A stretch of DNA of 64,000 bases from Herbaspirillum sp. Sphag64 (GCF_014192645.1 NZ_JACHYE010000002.1:1-64000); one strand, 5' to 3'; positions 43,980 through 54,425 are shown, counted from the first letter of the stretch. Numbers and translations: made by a program. Notes: generated from the sequence alone by a model not told the origin.

Positions 43980-44804
43980 TCAGCGCAGCATGAAGGACAT
44001 CGCTGACAGGCAGTTGAGCACCCGAACGGCATAGGCCACTGAAGGTGCAGTCCATTGCAGCGTAACGGCGTCGATCCGCTCTACGATCGGTAACTGGCAG
44101 AACAGGTCGGTCAACGCCGGCGTCTGCACCTGCAGACGACATTGCAATGACCCGTCGATCTGGAATGCAGGAGGACGTGCCACCAGCGCCCTGGCTACCG
44201 CCTGATGCGCTGTCTGCTCGATCAAGTCACAAGCGGCCTGTTGCGACAGCGAGTCACCGCTGTTGCTACCATGCGCCCGCTTGATCTCGGCGAAGGTCGC
44301 CTGCGGGAACAAGGGTTGCGTCTCCGTCACGAAGACATCGTCGCCACTACCAAAAATCACCGGTACGCCAAGTTCACCGGCCAGTGCGCCGTAGATGCCG
44401 GCCTCACCTAACTCTTTGTCGTTGAACCAGACACGGGAAAAGGCAAAGCTGTTGATGGTGTGCGCCAGAATGCCCTGTGTCTGCGAGCGCGCATGATAGC
44501 CCACCAGCATCACGGCATCGGTGTCGGCATCAATCCCCCCCATCATCCCAAGCGTGCGTGGCTTGCCCAGTACCGTCCGGGCTTGCGAATGCAGCAGATC
44601 GGGCAAGAGATTGCGGAAACCACCGTGTGAATCATTCACCACAATCTGAGTTGCGCCGGCTGCCAATGCGCCGCGAATGGCGGCATTGGCTTCGGCCGTC
44701 ATCTGGCGACGGGCGCGCTCATACTCGCCATTACCGGCCCGCGTCTGTTCGGGATGAAATACGCCAGCGATACCTTCGATATCGACAGAAATCAAACACT
44801 TCAT
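43980..44804 (-). CDS. dppA: D-aminopeptidase DppA, peptidase family M55
   Basis: A 274-residue zinc D-aminopeptidase. The ligands of the Bacillus DppA enzyme are all present: Asp8 and Glu10 in SVDIEG, His60 in NDSHGG, His104 in GYHA and a Glu near 134, plus His115 in ILAHT. The family releases N-terminal D-amino acids, for example from D-Ala-D-Ala or D-Ala-Gly-Gly. It is the last gene of the gsi operon, and its ATG overlaps the dmpA stop by four bases (ATGA). With the importer it could recycle cell-wall-derived peptides. Confidence 0.93.
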   Translation of the reverse strand: MKCLISVDIEGIAGVFHPEQTRAGNGEYERARRQMTAEANAAIRGALAAGATQIVVNDSHGGFRNLLPDLLHSQARTVLGKPRTLGMMGGIDADTDAVMLVGYHARSQTQGILAHTINSFAFSRVWFNDKELGEAGIYGALAGELGVPVIFGSGDDVFVTETQPLFPQATFAEIKRAHGSNSGDSLSQQAACDLIEQTAHQAVARALVARPPAFQIDGSLQCRLQVQTPALTDLFCQLPIVERIDAVTLQWTAPSVAYAVRVLNCLSAMSFMLR

Positions 44805-45868
44805 GCTTCCTCCATGGTCGCCAGCATTGCCAGCATGTCGCGTAGCGTCTGCCGTTGATGACCGTCCCTGCCCGTCACCGCGTCCGCGGCAAACAGGGCG
44901 TTGATAATGGCTTGCTCGATGCTATCGGCTGCGGCATGAAACAGCGGGTCGAGCAAGGCGTCGTGCATACATTGAAATTGAGATACAGCTACTTGCGCAG
45001 GCTGCCATTGAGGCACCGTCTGTGCTGTGGAAAACGCCAGTGCGATATCCCCGCTGCCATGCCCATACACCGACCCGGTACGTGCCAGACCTGCGCCAGC
45101 CCGACTGGCCAGACGCCGCAATTGACGCGCGTCCAGAGGGGCATCGGTGGCGATGAGCATGATGATGGAGCCTTTCTCCGGCTCACGATTGGCCTTTTGC
45201 ATACCCTTGAGGCGACGCCCGACGGTATCGCCGTTGAGGATCAAATCTTCCAGCTTGCCAAAATTGGCCAGTACCAGTGCACCAACGGTATAGCCATTCC
45301 CGCCAATACTGACCAGCCGCGATGCGCTACCAATACCGCCTTTGAGCTCAAAGCAGGACATCCCTCTCCCGGCCCCGACCGCCCCCTGGACAAACGAACC
45401 CGATGCGCTGTTGAGTGCTTGCAGATAGTGATGCTCCTCGACGGCAAATGCCTGCATATCGTTGAGGTAACCGTCATTGCATTCGAACACCAGCGGATTA
45501 ACGCTTGGCAAGGCACGACCAATTTCAGGATTATCTGCACAGGCTGCGCGCATCTGTGCGGTTGCCACCGTACCGACGGCAAAGGTGTTAGTCAGTGCGA
45601 TCGGCGTTTCCAGCACACCCAGTTCCTGCACCTGCAACAGCCCGATACTCTTGCCAAAGCCATTCAGGGTTACCGCTGCGGCCGGCACCTTGTCAAGGAA
45701 CGCATCACCTGCATGGGCGCGCACCACGGTTACACCGGTCTGAATATGCTGGTAGTTGAGTGTGCAATGACCAACACTGACGCCACTGACGTCGGCGATA
45801 TTGCCAACCGGGCCGGATGACAGACGGCCAATGTGGGGAACCGCGTTCAGAGGAGAAGTTTGCATCAT
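44801..45868 (-). CDS. dmpA: P1/S58-family N-terminal-nucleophile aminopeptidase, DmpA-like
   Basis: A 355-residue self-processing peptidase of the DmpA/BapA family. Cleavage should occur before the Ser of the GSIIMLIATDAPLDARQL segment, creating the nucleophile; the GSVYGHGSGDIALAFST motif follows, and the N-terminal half has the GHCTLNYQHIQTGVTVV and GSASRLVSIGGNGYTVGALV signatures. Members hydrolyse D-Ala, Gly or beta-Ala amides and short peptides. ATGs at 45868 and 45865 are possible starts. It is 48 bases after gsiD in the same operon. Confidence 0.92.
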   Translation of the reverse strand: MMQTSPLNAVPHIGRLSSGPVGNIADVSGVSVGHCTLNYQHIQTGVTVVRAHAGDAFLDKVPAAAVTLNGFGKSIGLLQVQELGVLETPIALTNTFAVGTVATAQMRAACADNPEIGRALPSVNPLVFECNDGYLNDMQAFAVEEHHYLQALNSASGSFVQGAVGAGRGMSCFELKGGIGSASRLVSIGGNGYTVGALVLANFGKLEDLILNGDTVGRRLKGMQKANREPEKGSIIMLIATDAPLDARQLRRLASRAGAGLARTGSVYGHGSGDIALAFSTAQTVPQWQPAQVAVSQFQCMHDALLDPLFHAAADSIEQAIINALFAADAVTGRDGHQRQTLRDMLAMLATMEEA

Positions 45869-45916
45869 GAAATCCGGTGCGCGGGTCAACTGCCGTGACC
45901 GGCGCAGAATGGTTCC

Positions 45917-46819
45917 TTATTTACGATCCAGCTTGGGGTCCAGTGCATCGCGCAAGCCGTCACCCAGCAGATTGAAGGCAAGCACGGTCAGAAAAATAGC
46001 CAGGCTCGGGAAGATCGCAATATGCGGCGAAGTCATCATGTCGGCACGCGCTTCGTTGAGCATGGCGCCCCACTCCGGCGTTGGTGGTTGCGCACCAAGA
46101 CCGAGGAAGGACAAACTGGCGGCGGTAATGATCGAGGTACCGATACGCATGGTGAAATACACCACCACGGACGAAATCGTACCGGGGAAGATATGGCGCC
46201 AGATAATGGTCATATCCCGCGCACCGATGCTGCGAACCGCCTCGATGTAGGTCAGTTGCTTGAGCGACAGCGTATTGGCGCGTACCAGACGGGCAAACGC
46301 CGGAATACTGAAAATAGCCACCGCAATAATCACGTTGCCCATGCCATTGCCAAGGATGGCGACAATCGCTATCGCCAGCAGAATGCCGGGAAAGGCAAAC
46401 AGGACATCGCAGATACGCATGATGATGCGATCAGCCCAACCTTCGTAATATCCGGCCAGCAAGCCTGCAAACGTACCAACGATGGCGCCCAGCGCCACCG
46501 AAGAAAAACCTACCGTGAGCGAAAGCTGGGTACCAACCAGAACCCGACTGAAAATATCGTGACCCAGCGAATCAACGCCGAACCAATGCTGCCAGGAGGG
46601 GCCGGCATTGAGGGCATCGTAATCAAAGTAATTCTCTGCGTCGTATGGCGAAATATAAGGTGCCAGAATCGCAACGATGACCAGAAATATAACGAATCCC
46701 GCAGCCCCCAACGCCAGTGGCTGCTTCTTGAACTTGCGCCAGAATTCGCTCCAGGGAGTACGGACTTTCTGCGGCTGACTGGTGTTGGTCACGCTCATAG
46801 GAGTGGTAGAAGTTGACAT
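45917..46819 (-). CDS. gsiD: Glutathione/peptide ABC transporter permease GsiD
   Basis: A 300-residue DppC/OppC-type permease with a soluble N-terminus of about 35 residues and six membrane segments. It contains the conserved [20 protein letters not shown] segment and the EAA loop [21 protein letters not shown]. With GsiC it forms the channel of a glutathione or dipeptide importer. The start at 46819 is the first plausible ATG, 7 bases after gsiC; the open frame upstream overlaps gsiC. Confidence 0.93.
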   Translation of the reverse strand: MSTSTTPMSVTNTSQPQKVRTPWSEFWRKFKKQPLALGAAGFVIFLVIVAILAPYISPYDAENYFDYDALNAGPSWQHWFGVDSLGHDIFSRVLVGTQLSLTVGFSSVALGAIVGTFAGLLAGYYEGWADRIIMRICDVLFAFPGILLAIAIVAILGNGMGNVIIAVAIFSIPAFARLVRANTLSLKQLTYIEAVRSIGARDMTIIWRHIFPGTISSVVVYFTMRIGTSIITAASLSFLGLGAQPPTPEWGAMLNEARADMMTSPHIAIFPSLAIFLTVLAFNLLGDGLRDALDPKLDRK

Positions 46820-46826
46820 GCGTGCC

Positions 46827-47747
46827 TCACTTGTAACGGATGCTCGGATTGATGACCGCGTATAGCACGTCCACCACCAGATTGATAAAAATGAATTCCA
46901 GCGAGAACAGCAGGATCTCGGCCTGAATGATCGGGTAGTCGCGCATTTCAACCGCATCGACCAGCAGGCGCCCCATACCGGGCCAGTTGAATACTTTTTC
47001 GACCACAATCGAACCGCCCAGCAAAAAGCCGAACTGCAAGCCCATCATGGTCACTACCGGAATCAGCGCGTTACGCAGGCAATGCTTGGCAACCACCACA
47101 CGCTCGGACAAGCCCTTGGCACGTGCGGTGCGCACAAAGTCTTCCTTGAGGATTTCAATGAACGAGGAGCGCGTGAAGCGCGCCATGATCGCTGCCACAC
47201 CGGCACCCAGTGTCAGCGATGGCAAGATATAGTGACGCCAGCTGTCGGCACCGACCGTTGGCAGCCAGCCCAGCTGCACGGCAAAGACTTCCATGAGCAC
47301 CATGCCCAGCGCAAACGGCGGGAAGGAAATCCCGGATACGGCCAGTGTCATGCCAACACGGTCTGGCCATTCGTTGCGCCATACCGCTGAAAATATACCA
47401 ATGAACAAGCCAAACACGACCGCCCACACCATGCTGGTAATGGTCAGCCAGAGTGTCGGCCAGAAGCGCTCCATGATTTCCTGCGTCACGGGCAGTTTGG
47501 TCCGCAGCGAGATGCCAAAGTCGCCATGCGCTGCATTGACAACAAAGCGCACAAACTGCTTGTGGATCGGCAGATCCAGGCCCAGATCACTGCGCACCAT
47601 GGCGACCGTCTGTTCATCGGCCTCCGGACCGGCGGCCAGACGTGCGGGGTCCCCCGGCAACAGGTGCACAAACAGGAAGACCATCACACCGACCAGAAAC
47701 AAGGTCGGGATCAAACCCATCAGGCGTTTTAAGACGTAAGAAAACAT
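46827..47747 (-). CDS. gsiC: Glutathione/peptide ABC transporter permease GsiC
   Basis: A 306-residue DppB/OppB-type permease. Six membrane segments, the [17 protein letters not shown] periplasmic region and the EAA loop [20 protein letters not shown] are all present. It partners GsiD. The gene lies 92 bases after gsiB, with a stable hairpin in the gap. Confidence 0.93.
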   Translation of the reverse strand: MFSYVLKRLMGLIPTLFLVGVMVFLFVHLLPGDPARLAAGPEADEQTVAMVRSDLGLDLPIHKQFVRFVVNAAHGDFGISLRTKLPVTQEIMERFWPTLWLTITSMVWAVVFGLFIGIFSAVWRNEWPDRVGMTLAVSGISFPPFALGMVLMEVFAVQLGWLPTVGADSWRHYILPSLTLGAGVAAIMARFTRSSFIEILKEDFVRTARAKGLSERVVVAKHCLRNALIPVVTMMGLQFGFLLGGSIVVEKVFNWPGMGRLLVDAVEMRDYPIIQAEILLFSLEFIFINLVVDVLYAVINPSIRYK

Positions 47748-47793
47748 GGCGTGTCCTGCAATGAATCAATAGCACTTCAATCAAACAATCGGG

Positions 47794-47819
47794 GACCTGC
47801 ACCGTCGCCGGTGCAGGTC
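47794..47819. terminator. Perfect hairpin between gsiB and gsiC
   Basis: An 11-bp perfect stem GACCTGCACCG/CGGTGCAGGTC with a 4-base loop, 20 bases after the gsiB stop. There is no T-run, so it more likely stabilises the 3' end of the gsiB message or attenuates readthrough than ends transcription. Confidence 0.6.
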
Positions 47820-47839
47820 GGTTACTTCCGCTAACGTGA

Positions 47840-49408
47840 TTACTTCAGATCGATTTCATCAAAGTTGAACGAGCCGTCAGGCATCACATAAATACCTTTG
47901 AGGTTCTTGCTGCGGGCGTACAACATCTTTTCTGTTACCAGGAAGGCCCACGGTGCGTCCTTCCAGATTTCTTGCTGTGCGTCTTTGTACAGAGCAGCTT
48001 TTTGATCGCGTTCAGTCACTGTAAGGGCCTTGGCAATATCACTGTCAACCTTGTCGCTCTTGTAGTACGCAGTATTGAACAGTTTCGGCGGGAAGGATTC
48101 CGACGCCAGCAATGGCCGCAGGCCCCAATCGGCCTCACCGGTAGATGACGACCAGCCGACGTAATACATACGCACCGGCGCCGTATCCGGATTTGGCGCA
48201 CTCTCAACCTTCTCCACCCGTTGACCCGCTTCCAGCGCCTGCACCTTGGCCTTGATACCAACCTGTGCCAATTGCTGCTGCACAAACTGAATGATCTTCA
48301 GTGCTGTGGTGTGGTTATAGGCTGACCAGAGTTCGGTTTCAAAACCATTGGGATAACCAGCTTCAGCCAGCAATGCCTTGGCCTTCTTCACGTCATAGGG
48401 CCAAGGACCAGTCTTGACGGCGTAATCCACTCCTTGTGGCAAGACACCATCCATCGGTGCTGCATAGCCGCTGAACGCTACCTTGACCAGCGCGTCCTTG
48501 TTGATGGCGTAATTGATTGCCTGACGCACCTTCGGGTTATCAAACGGCTTTTGACGGGTATTAAAAGAAATGTAGCGTTGAATGATCGATGGGGAGCTAA
48601 CCAGATCAATATTGCTCTTGCCCTTGAGCAGCTCGGCCTGTTCGAACGGCAGCGGATAGGTGAACATCGCTTCGCCAGTCTGCATCATGGCCGAGCGCGA
48701 GTTGTTGTCAACGACTGGCTTCCAGATAATTTCATCCACCTTTGGGTAACCAGCCTTCCAGTAACCAGCGAATTTCTCGACCTTCAGGTAATCGGTCTGC
48801 TTCCATTCAACAAATTTGAACGGGCCAGTACCGACCGGATGAAATGCGATGTCCTTGTTGCCATATTGCTTGAGTGCAGTCGGCGAAATCATGACAGCCG
48901 ATGGGTGTGCCAGTACGTTGATGAAAGCTGAGAACGGTTCCTTGAGGACGATCTTGACCGTGTAGTCGTTGAGCACTTCGGTACGCGCCACACGATTGAA
49001 CAGGTTGTAACGCTTGAGCTTGTTATCCGGATTGGTCACCCGATCCAGCACTGCCTTGACCGCATCTGCCTTGAACGGCGTACCGTCATGAAACTTGACG
49101 CCCTGACGCAGACGGATGGTGTATTCCAGACCATCCTTGCTGACCAGATAGCCTTCGGCCAGCACATTGACCAGATGCATATCCTTGTCGAACGAGAACA
49201 GTCCTTGATAAAAGGACTTGGTCACCGCCAGTGATAGCGTGTCGTTGGCATCATACGGGTCCATGGTGGTAAAGGTCGGTGCCACGACCAAGGTTACGCT
49301 CTTGGTGGCCCAGGCCTGGGTTGCAGCAAACTGCAGCGTTGCACCCAGTGTGCCCAGCGCCAGCCAGCGCGCCAACGTGCCACTGCGTTGAAAAATAGGG
49401 GTCGTCAT
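47840..49408 (-). CDS. gsiB: Glutathione/peptide ABC transporter substrate-binding protein GsiB
   Basis: A 522-residue family 5 solute-binding protein with a signal peptide cleaved near AATQAWATK. The family signature region is [20 protein letters not shown] followed by [20 protein letters not shown], and later [19 protein letters not shown] with [14 protein letters not shown]. It delivers glutathione or short peptides to GsiCD. It begins 141 bases after the gsiA stop, the largest gap inside the operon, so it could have its own promoter. Confidence 0.94.
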   Translation of the reverse strand: MTTPIFQRSGTLARWLALGTLGATLQFAATQAWATKSVTLVVAPTFTTMDPYDANDTLSLAVTKSFYQGLFSFDKDMHLVNVLAEGYLVSKDGLEYTIRLRQGVKFHDGTPFKADAVKAVLDRVTNPDNKLKRYNLFNRVARTEVLNDYTVKIVLKEPFSAFINVLAHPSAVMISPTALKQYGNKDIAFHPVGTGPFKFVEWKQTDYLKVEKFAGYWKAGYPKVDEIIWKPVVDNNSRSAMMQTGEAMFTYPLPFEQAELLKGKSNIDLVSSPSIIQRYISFNTRQKPFDNPKVRQAINYAINKDALVKVAFSGYAAPMDGVLPQGVDYAVKTGPWPYDVKKAKALLAEAGYPNGFETELWSAYNHTTALKIIQFVQQQLAQVGIKAKVQALEAGQRVEKVESAPNPDTAPVRMYYVGWSSSTGEADWGLRPLLASESFPPKLFNTAYYKSDKVDSDIAKALTVTERDQKAALYKDAQQEIWKDAPWAFLVTEKMLYARSKNLKGIYVMPDGSFNFDEIDLK

Positions 49409-49549
49409 GTGTTCTCTCCTGTTGTCTGATGATGTTGCTTGACTTGTGACTACTGAACCGACTTGCTTTATTGACTGCGGTATTACTTACTTCATTAACT
49501 GCAAATCCCCCTGTTAACCGCTAACAAGATTGATCACTAACAATGTATC

Positions 49550-51451
49550 TTAGAACTGCCCTGCTACGCGGTGCGTTGCCACATAGTGACCAGGACCAAC
49601 CTGCTGCAAAGGTGCAACGACCGGTTCATCGCCAATGGCGCGAATCGGACTTGGAATCTGACCTGCGAGCTCCTCCGCACGGGCCTGCTTCAGGTGGCGC
49701 AAGGCCGGGTCAGCAATCGGTACCGCCGACATCAGCTTGCGGGTATAGGGATGCTGCGGGTTTTCAAAGATCGCGCGGCGCGGACCGATCTCGACGATCT
49801 GTCCCAGATACATCACAGCGACGCGATGGCTGATCCGTTCCACCACCGCCATATCGTGCGAAATGAAGATGAAGGAAATCCCCAGCTCGGCCTGCAGGTC
49901 CAACATCAGGTTGACGATCTGGGCTTGAATCGACACGTCCAGTGCGGAGACCGATTCATCGGCAATCACGATTTTGGGATTCAGAGCCAGCGCCCGTGCG
50001 ATACAGATACGTTGGCGCTGACCACCAGAGAATTCGTGCGGATAACGCTGTGCATGTTCAGGCAACAAACCGACCCGGGTCAGCAAGGCATCCACCCGTT
50101 CCTGCGCGCCTTCCTTCATCCCATGGACCAGCAACGGCTCCATGATGGAATAACCGACTGTCATGCGCGGGTCCAGCGAAGCAAACGGATCCTGAAAAAT
50201 GAACTGAATATCGCGACGCAGATGGCGCAATTCCTCACGCGGTAAGTCGGCCAGATTACGGCCACCGAACTCAACCTTCCCACCGCTGATCTCGACCAGA
50301 CGCAGGAGCGAACGCCCGGTTGTGGATTTACCGCAGCCAGATTCACCGACGATGGCGAGGGTTTCACCGGGATAGAGATCAAAGCTAACCTTTTCGACGG
50401 CATGGACGCGCTGTTTAACGCGTCCCAGCAGACCACTCTTGACGTCAAAACGTGTCGTCAGATCACGCACTTTGAGGATAGGCTCAGCCGCCGATGGCAG
50501 CTTTGCCGGCACGCCGGATTCGGCTGGCGTCGTTGTCTCCGCCGCAATTCCGAAGCGTTGTGGCAAATCGGTACCACGCATGGCACCGAGCCTCGGCACC
50601 GCAGCCAACAGCGACTGGGTGTAGGCATGCGTCGGCGCCGCAAAGATCGGACCAACCTGGTTTTCTTCCACTTTCTCGCCGCGACACATCACCACTACCC
50701 GGTCGGCGATTTCAGCGACCACGCCCATGTCGTGGGTGATGAACATCACACCCATGTGCATTTCTTCCTGCAGGGAGCGAATCAATTGCAGAATCTGCGC
50801 CTGAATCGTCACATCCAGTGCCGTCGTGGGTTCGTCGGCAATCAGCAGCGATGGCTTGCAAGACAGGGCCATCGCAATCATCACGCGTTGTCGCATGCCA
50901 CCTGACAACTGGTGTGGATGTCGATCCAGCACGCGCCGGGCTTCAGGAATACGCACCAGCTCCAGCATACGCAAGGCTTCAGCACGGGCGGCGCTGTGAC
51001 TCTTGCGCTGATGCAGGCGAATCGACTCGGCAATTTGCTCACCAACGGTGAAAACCGGATTGAGCGAAGTCATCGGCTCCTGGAAAATCATCGCAACCTC
51101 AGCACCGCGGATGCTGCGCATGGTGGCCTGCGAGGCATTGACCAGATCCAGACTGCTGCCATCGCGCCGCTGGAACTGCATGCTGCCGGAGGCGATACGG
51201 CCACCGCCATGTTCGATCAGGCGCATGATTGCCAGCGACGATACAGACTTGCCCGATCCGGACTCACCGACAATGGCCAGTGTCTTGCCCTGGTCAACAT
51301 GGAATGACAGGTCGCGCACCACATCAACGCCGTGCTCACCATGGCCGAAGCGCACACTAAGTTTTTCTACCGTCAACACCCGTTGAGCAGCGTTGGTAGC
51401 GTTAGCAATAGCGGCAGTTGGTTCCTGCGGAGAATGCTGAGGAGCTTGCAT
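49550..51451 (-). CDS. gsiA: Glutathione/peptide ABC transporter, fused dual ATPase GsiA
   Basis: A 633-residue protein with two ABC ATPase domains, each with a full motif set. Domain 1 has [26 protein letters not shown] and [12 protein letters not shown]. Domain 2 has [27 protein letters not shown] and [12 protein letters not shown]; in domain 2 the usual DEP reads DES, as in many OppF/DppF proteins. The fusion replaces the separate OppD and OppF subunits. The ATG at 51451 has AGGA upstream and lies 10 bases after iaaA; the longer open frame overlaps iaaA. Confidence 0.94.
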   Translation of the reverse strand: MQAPQHSPQEPTAAIANATNAAQRVLTVEKLSVRFGHGEHGVDVVRDLSFHVDQGKTLAIVGESGSGKSVSSLAIMRLIEHGGGRIASGSMQFQRRDGSSLDLVNASQATMRSIRGAEVAMIFQEPMTSLNPVFTVGEQIAESIRLHQRKSHSAARAEALRMLELVRIPEARRVLDRHPHQLSGGMRQRVMIAMALSCKPSLLIADEPTTALDVTIQAQILQLIRSLQEEMHMGVMFITHDMGVVAEIADRVVVMCRGEKVEENQVGPIFAAPTHAYTQSLLAAVPRLGAMRGTDLPQRFGIAAETTTPAESGVPAKLPSAAEPILKVRDLTTRFDVKSGLLGRVKQRVHAVEKVSFDLYPGETLAIVGESGCGKSTTGRSLLRLVEISGGKVEFGGRNLADLPREELRHLRRDIQFIFQDPFASLDPRMTVGYSIMEPLLVHGMKEGAQERVDALLTRVGLLPEHAQRYPHEFSGGQRQRICIARALALNPKIVIADESVSALDVSIQAQIVNLMLDLQAELGISFIFISHDMAVVERISHRVAVMYLGQIVEIGPRRAIFENPQHPYTRKLMSAVPIADPALRHLKQARAEELAGQIPSPIRAIGDEPVVAPLQQVGPGHYVATHRVAGQF

Positions 51452-51461
51452 GATCGTCCTA

Positions 51462-52463
51462 TTATCGGTAAATCGCCGTGACTGGCGTGTCGCTGCCGCG
51501 GGCATAGCCGCGGTACATGCCTTCGGTATTAAATGGCAACGCCAGATTGCCTTGTGCATCCACGGCGATGAGGCCACCACGTCCTTCATAGGCAGGCAAG
51601 AGCTGCATCACCACCTGCTCGGCAGCCTGCTCCAGACTGGCACCGGCGTAGGCCATGCGCGCCGCAACGTCATAGGCGGCCACAGTACGCATGAAGACTT
51701 CTCCGGTACCCGTCGTCGATACCGCTGCGGTGGCGTTGGCGGCGTAGCAGCCGGCACCGATCAATGGTGTATCGCCTACCCGGCCGACCTGCTTGTTGGT
51801 CATGCCACCAGTGGAAGTTGCCGCCGCCAGGTTGCCGTGCCTGTCCAGCGCCACGGCACCAACCGTGCCGAACTTGCTGTCAGGATCGATTGGCTCAACC
51901 GGTGCTGCGGACGCTGCCTGATGTGCGGACTCCCGGAAAATCAACGCAGCCCCATCGTGATCGAGCGCACCGGCCTGACCATTGCCTTGTGCCAGCACCC
52001 GCTGCCATTGGGCATAGCGTGCTTCGGTATGAAAATAGTCTGGCGTCACCGGCGCTAATCCCTGCTCCCTGGCAAACGTCTCGGCTCCGCTTCCAGCCAG
52101 CAAAACGTGTGCGCTGTGCGTCATCACCGCGCGTGCAGCCACGATTGGGTTGCGAATAGTCGTCACATTGGCCACTGCACCGGCGCCCAATGTGGCACCG
52201 TCCATGATGGCGGCATCAAGCTCGTGGGTACCGCTGCGGGTGTAGACCGAGCCTTTTCCGGCATTGAACAAGGGGCAATCTTCGAGCAGTCGTACTGCTT
52301 CAGTGACGGCGTCGAGGGCCGAACCACCCTTGGTCAGGATGGTTTGTGCTGCTACCAGAATCTCTTGCAGGGCAGCATGGTATTTCTTTTCGTCAGCTGC
52401 GCTCAGGTCGGCACGGGTAATCGTCCCGGCACCACCATGAATGGCAATCAGGGGAAGCGTCAT
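51462..52463 (-). CDS. iaaA: Isoaspartyl peptidase / L-asparaginase IaaA
   Basis: A 333-residue Ntn-hydrolase precursor. Autocleavage before the Thr of [20 protein letters not shown] would release that Thr as the nucleophile; the [20 protein letters not shown] motif follows. The N-terminus [10 protein letters not shown] is typical. It cleaves isoaspartyl dipeptides and some beta-aspartyl or glutathione-related peptides, matching the importer encoded next. Its ATG overlaps the rpiR-type regulator stop by four bases. Confidence 0.95.
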   Translation of the reverse strand: MTLPLIAIHGGAGTITRADLSAADEKKYHAALQEILVAAQTILTKGGSALDAVTEAVRLLEDCPLFNAGKGSVYTRSGTHELDAAIMDGATLGAGAVANVTTIRNPIVAARAVMTHSAHVLLAGSGAETFAREQGLAPVTPDYFHTEARYAQWQRVLAQGNGQAGALDHDGAALIFRESAHQAASAAPVEPIDPDSKFGTVGAVALDRHGNLAAATSTGGMTNKQVGRVGDTPLIGAGCYAANATAAVSTTGTGEVFMRTVAAYDVAARMAYAGASLEQAAEQVVMQLLPAYEGRGGLIAVDAQGNLALPFNTEGMYRGYARGSDTPVTAIYR

Positions 52464-53425
52464 GATGTTTTTTTCCTTGTGGCTGTCTTAGGGGGAATAC
52501 GCTGCCTTTTTCCGGAGACAGTTGTGGGTGCAGATGACTGATCTTTCTGGTACAGCCAGGGCAAGACGAATTCGGTCATTTCGGACGCCGCCTCCACAGA
52601 GCGCTTGGCGCGATGCGCCACGGCGTCGCAGATAGCCTGGATCAGCACCAGTGCGGCAGCATCCGAGGTCGGTGACATATGGCGCTCAGTAGTGGCATAG
52701 ATGGTGACCTCGGCCAGCGAAGCCAGCGGCGAATCGGGCGAGTCGGTGAAGGCGATCAGCCTGGCGCCCTTCTCTACCGCACGCTTGGCTAGCCGCACGG
52801 TATCAACTACATAGCGTGGATATGCCATGGCGATCACGACATCGCGCGCATCGAGCTTGATGAATTGTCGTGCAGTCTGCGACGCTCCACCTGGCTGCGC
52901 CCCCGACAAGACCGTCCGGCAAAACGGCTCAAGTGCATGCGCCATGATCCCGGACAGAAATGCACTTGCACCGAAACCTACAACAAATACCCGATCGGCC
53001 TGCAAGATCAGATCCACCACCTGTTCGCAATCGGCTGGCACAAGCGCACGGCGTGTTGCCTCGATATTGTGAATGTCATTACTGAGAGCGTTGGCGATGA
53101 TTTCCGTCGCACTTGCGCTCTTCTGTACTTCGGTACGCATCTTCTCCACTGGCGCCAGTGACGTAGCGAAGTCAGCCACCAGCGCATTGCGGAAAGGCGC
53201 ATAACCATCAAACCCGAGCGCATGGGCAAACCTATTTGCAGTCGCCAGCGAAATACCGGCAGCCACTGATAATTCATCAATGGTCATCGTGGCCGCACGA
53301 AAGGTGTTGGCCAGCACGTAGTCAGCCGTCTTGCGATGCGACTTTGACAAATGGGGATACAACCTGCCTATCGCATTGGCTACAGCGCCAGCACCCTGCA
53401 GTGTTGTGTTGTTCATTTTGAGCAT
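52460..53425 (-). CDS. RpiR/MurR-family transcriptional regulator of the peptide operon
   Basis: A 321-residue regulator with an N-terminal RpiR helix-turn-helix (SKSHRKTADYVLANTF, TIDELSVAAGISLATANRFAHALGFDGY) and a C-terminal SIS domain (DRVFVVGFGASAFLSGIMAH, DVVIAMAYPRYVVDTVRLAK). SIS domains bind phosphosugars such as MurNAc-6-phosphate, so cell-wall turnover may be the signal. It is the first gene of rpiR-iaaA-gsiABCD-dmpA-dppA, hence probably autoregulated. Starts at 53425 or 53416 are possible. The tail after the SIS domain is basic ([16 protein letters not shown]). Confidence 0.92.
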   Translation of the reverse strand: MLKMNNTTLQGAGAVANAIGRLYPHLSKSHRKTADYVLANTFRAATMTIDELSVAAGISLATANRFAHALGFDGYAPFRNALVADFATSLAPVEKMRTEVQKSASATEIIANALSNDIHNIEATRRALVPADCEQVVDLILQADRVFVVGFGASAFLSGIMAHALEPFCRTVLSGAQPGGASQTARQFIKLDARDVVIAMAYPRYVVDTVRLAKRAVEKGARLIAFTDSPDSPLASLAEVTIYATTERHMSPTSDAAALVLIQAICDAVAHRAKRSVEAASEMTEFVLPWLYQKDQSSAPTTVSGKRQRIPPKTATRKKTS

Positions 53426-53467
53426 GAATTCTTCGTAAAAACACGAGATCAGAGCCGTAAAAAATGT

Positions 53468-53515
53468 AAATATATTTTCATTATTTTCAAAAGTAAAGAA
53501 AATATTCTTTCAAAA
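53468..53515. promoter_or_regulatory. Candidate operator and promoter region of the gsi operon
   Basis: Very AT-rich sequence containing repeated GAAA and TTTC half sites, including an ATATTTTC / GAAAATAT inverted repeat. RpiR-type regulators often bind GAAA-N-TTTC dyads. The 358-base gap to higB shows no gene. Confidence 0.35.
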
Positions 53516-53747
53516 ATGAAAAAAAATTTTGTTGCACTGCGATCATGCACCGATGCACTAGAAGTGGAATGTGCCAGGGATGGATGCACCAAAAAAGACG
53601 TAGCAATAGCTGAAAAATGATCGTCAATTGCGCCAAAGACCTGTGTGCGTCTCTGCAAATAGAAAGAGAGAATTCTGCCACTCGTCCACTGTCAATCTGA
53701 TAACGCCGTTCATCTGCAACATAACGCCCGATATTTAACGCAATGCA

Positions 53748-53766
53748 TATAACGTAAAACGTTATA
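53748..53766. promoter_or_regulatory. Palindromic operator of higBA
   Basis: TATAACGTAAAACGTTATA is a perfect inverted repeat with 8-base arms and a 3-base centre, 17 bases before the higB start. Several further TAACG half sites lie upstream. It fits autorepression by HigA. Confidence 0.6.
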
Positions 53767-53783
53767 AACTACCGACATCCAAT

Positions 53784-54071
53784 ATGATACTGAGCTCCAA
53801 ATGCAAGGATACCGCTGCGCTTTTTGACAGTCGGCAGGTTCGGAAATTTGTCAATATTCAGGCCATTTCGGAACGCAAACTACCGCTGCTGGATGCCGAA
53901 GAAACTCTCGAATTTCTGCGCTCGCCACCGGGTAATCGGCTGGAGGCCCTCAGTGGCAGTTTGTAGTGGCGGTACAGCATTCACATCAATACTCAATAGC
54001 GCCTCTGCTTCTCCTGGAGCGATGAAGGAGCTCAACAGGTAGAGATTGTCGATTATCACAAGGAGCACAGC
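53784..54071 (+). pseudogene. higB: HigB toxin gene with two in-frame amber codons
   Basis: The frame encodes a HigB (RelE-fold) mRNA interferase: SSKCKDTAALFDSRQVRKF, then LLDAEETLEFLRSPPGNRLE. It is broken by TAG at 53964-53966 and again at 53997-53999. Between and after the stops the same frame continues the family pattern (WRYSIHINTQ, then RLCFSWSDEGAQQVEIVDYH), with the second TAG sitting where the family has Trp. The toxin is therefore probably dead, truncated after 60 residues before the catalytic C-terminal half. Beyond DYH the frame has no stop and runs straight into higA. Confidence 0.82.
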
Positions 54072-54425
54072 ATGACCAAAGCAGCAGGCAAAAAACATCC
54101 CCCCATCAGCAAACCAGGTCATAACAACCTGCGTGCGATTCATCCAGGGGAAATTCTGCGCGAAGAGTTTCTCATCCCTGCCAAGCTCTCTGCCAATGCA
54201 CTAGCCATCGGCTTGCGCGTGCCTGCGACGCGCATCGGCGAGATCATCAATGAACGTCGTAGCATCTCACCTGATACGGCGCTTCGACTGGCGCGCTTCT
54301 TTGGCGGTGACGCGCAATCATGGCTTACCCTGCAGCAAACCTACGACCTCAAAAAAGCCGAACTGGAACTATGGCCCACCATCGAACGGGAGGTACAACC
54401 ATTCCAGTTTGCGCAGGTGGACTAA
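54072..54425 (+). CDS. higA: HigA antitoxin
   Basis: A 117-residue helix-turn-helix antitoxin with HPGEILREEFLIP, the HTH SANALAIGLRVPATRIGEII and the conserved RRSISPDTALRLARFFGGD and WLTLQQTYDLKKAE. AAGGAG lies upstream within the higB frame. It still looks intact and may keep repressing its promoter or have taken another role, since the toxin gene is interrupted. Confidence 0.92.
   Translation: MTKAAGKKHPPISKPGHNNLRAIHPGEILREEFLIPAKLSANALAIGLRVPATRIGEIINERRSISPDTALRLARFFGGDAQSWLTLQQTYDLKKAELELWPTIEREVQPFQFAQVD

Noticed and set aside
53351..53681. Small open frames on both strands before higB
   Set aside because: They lie in AT-rich promoter sequence with no motif or ribosome site.
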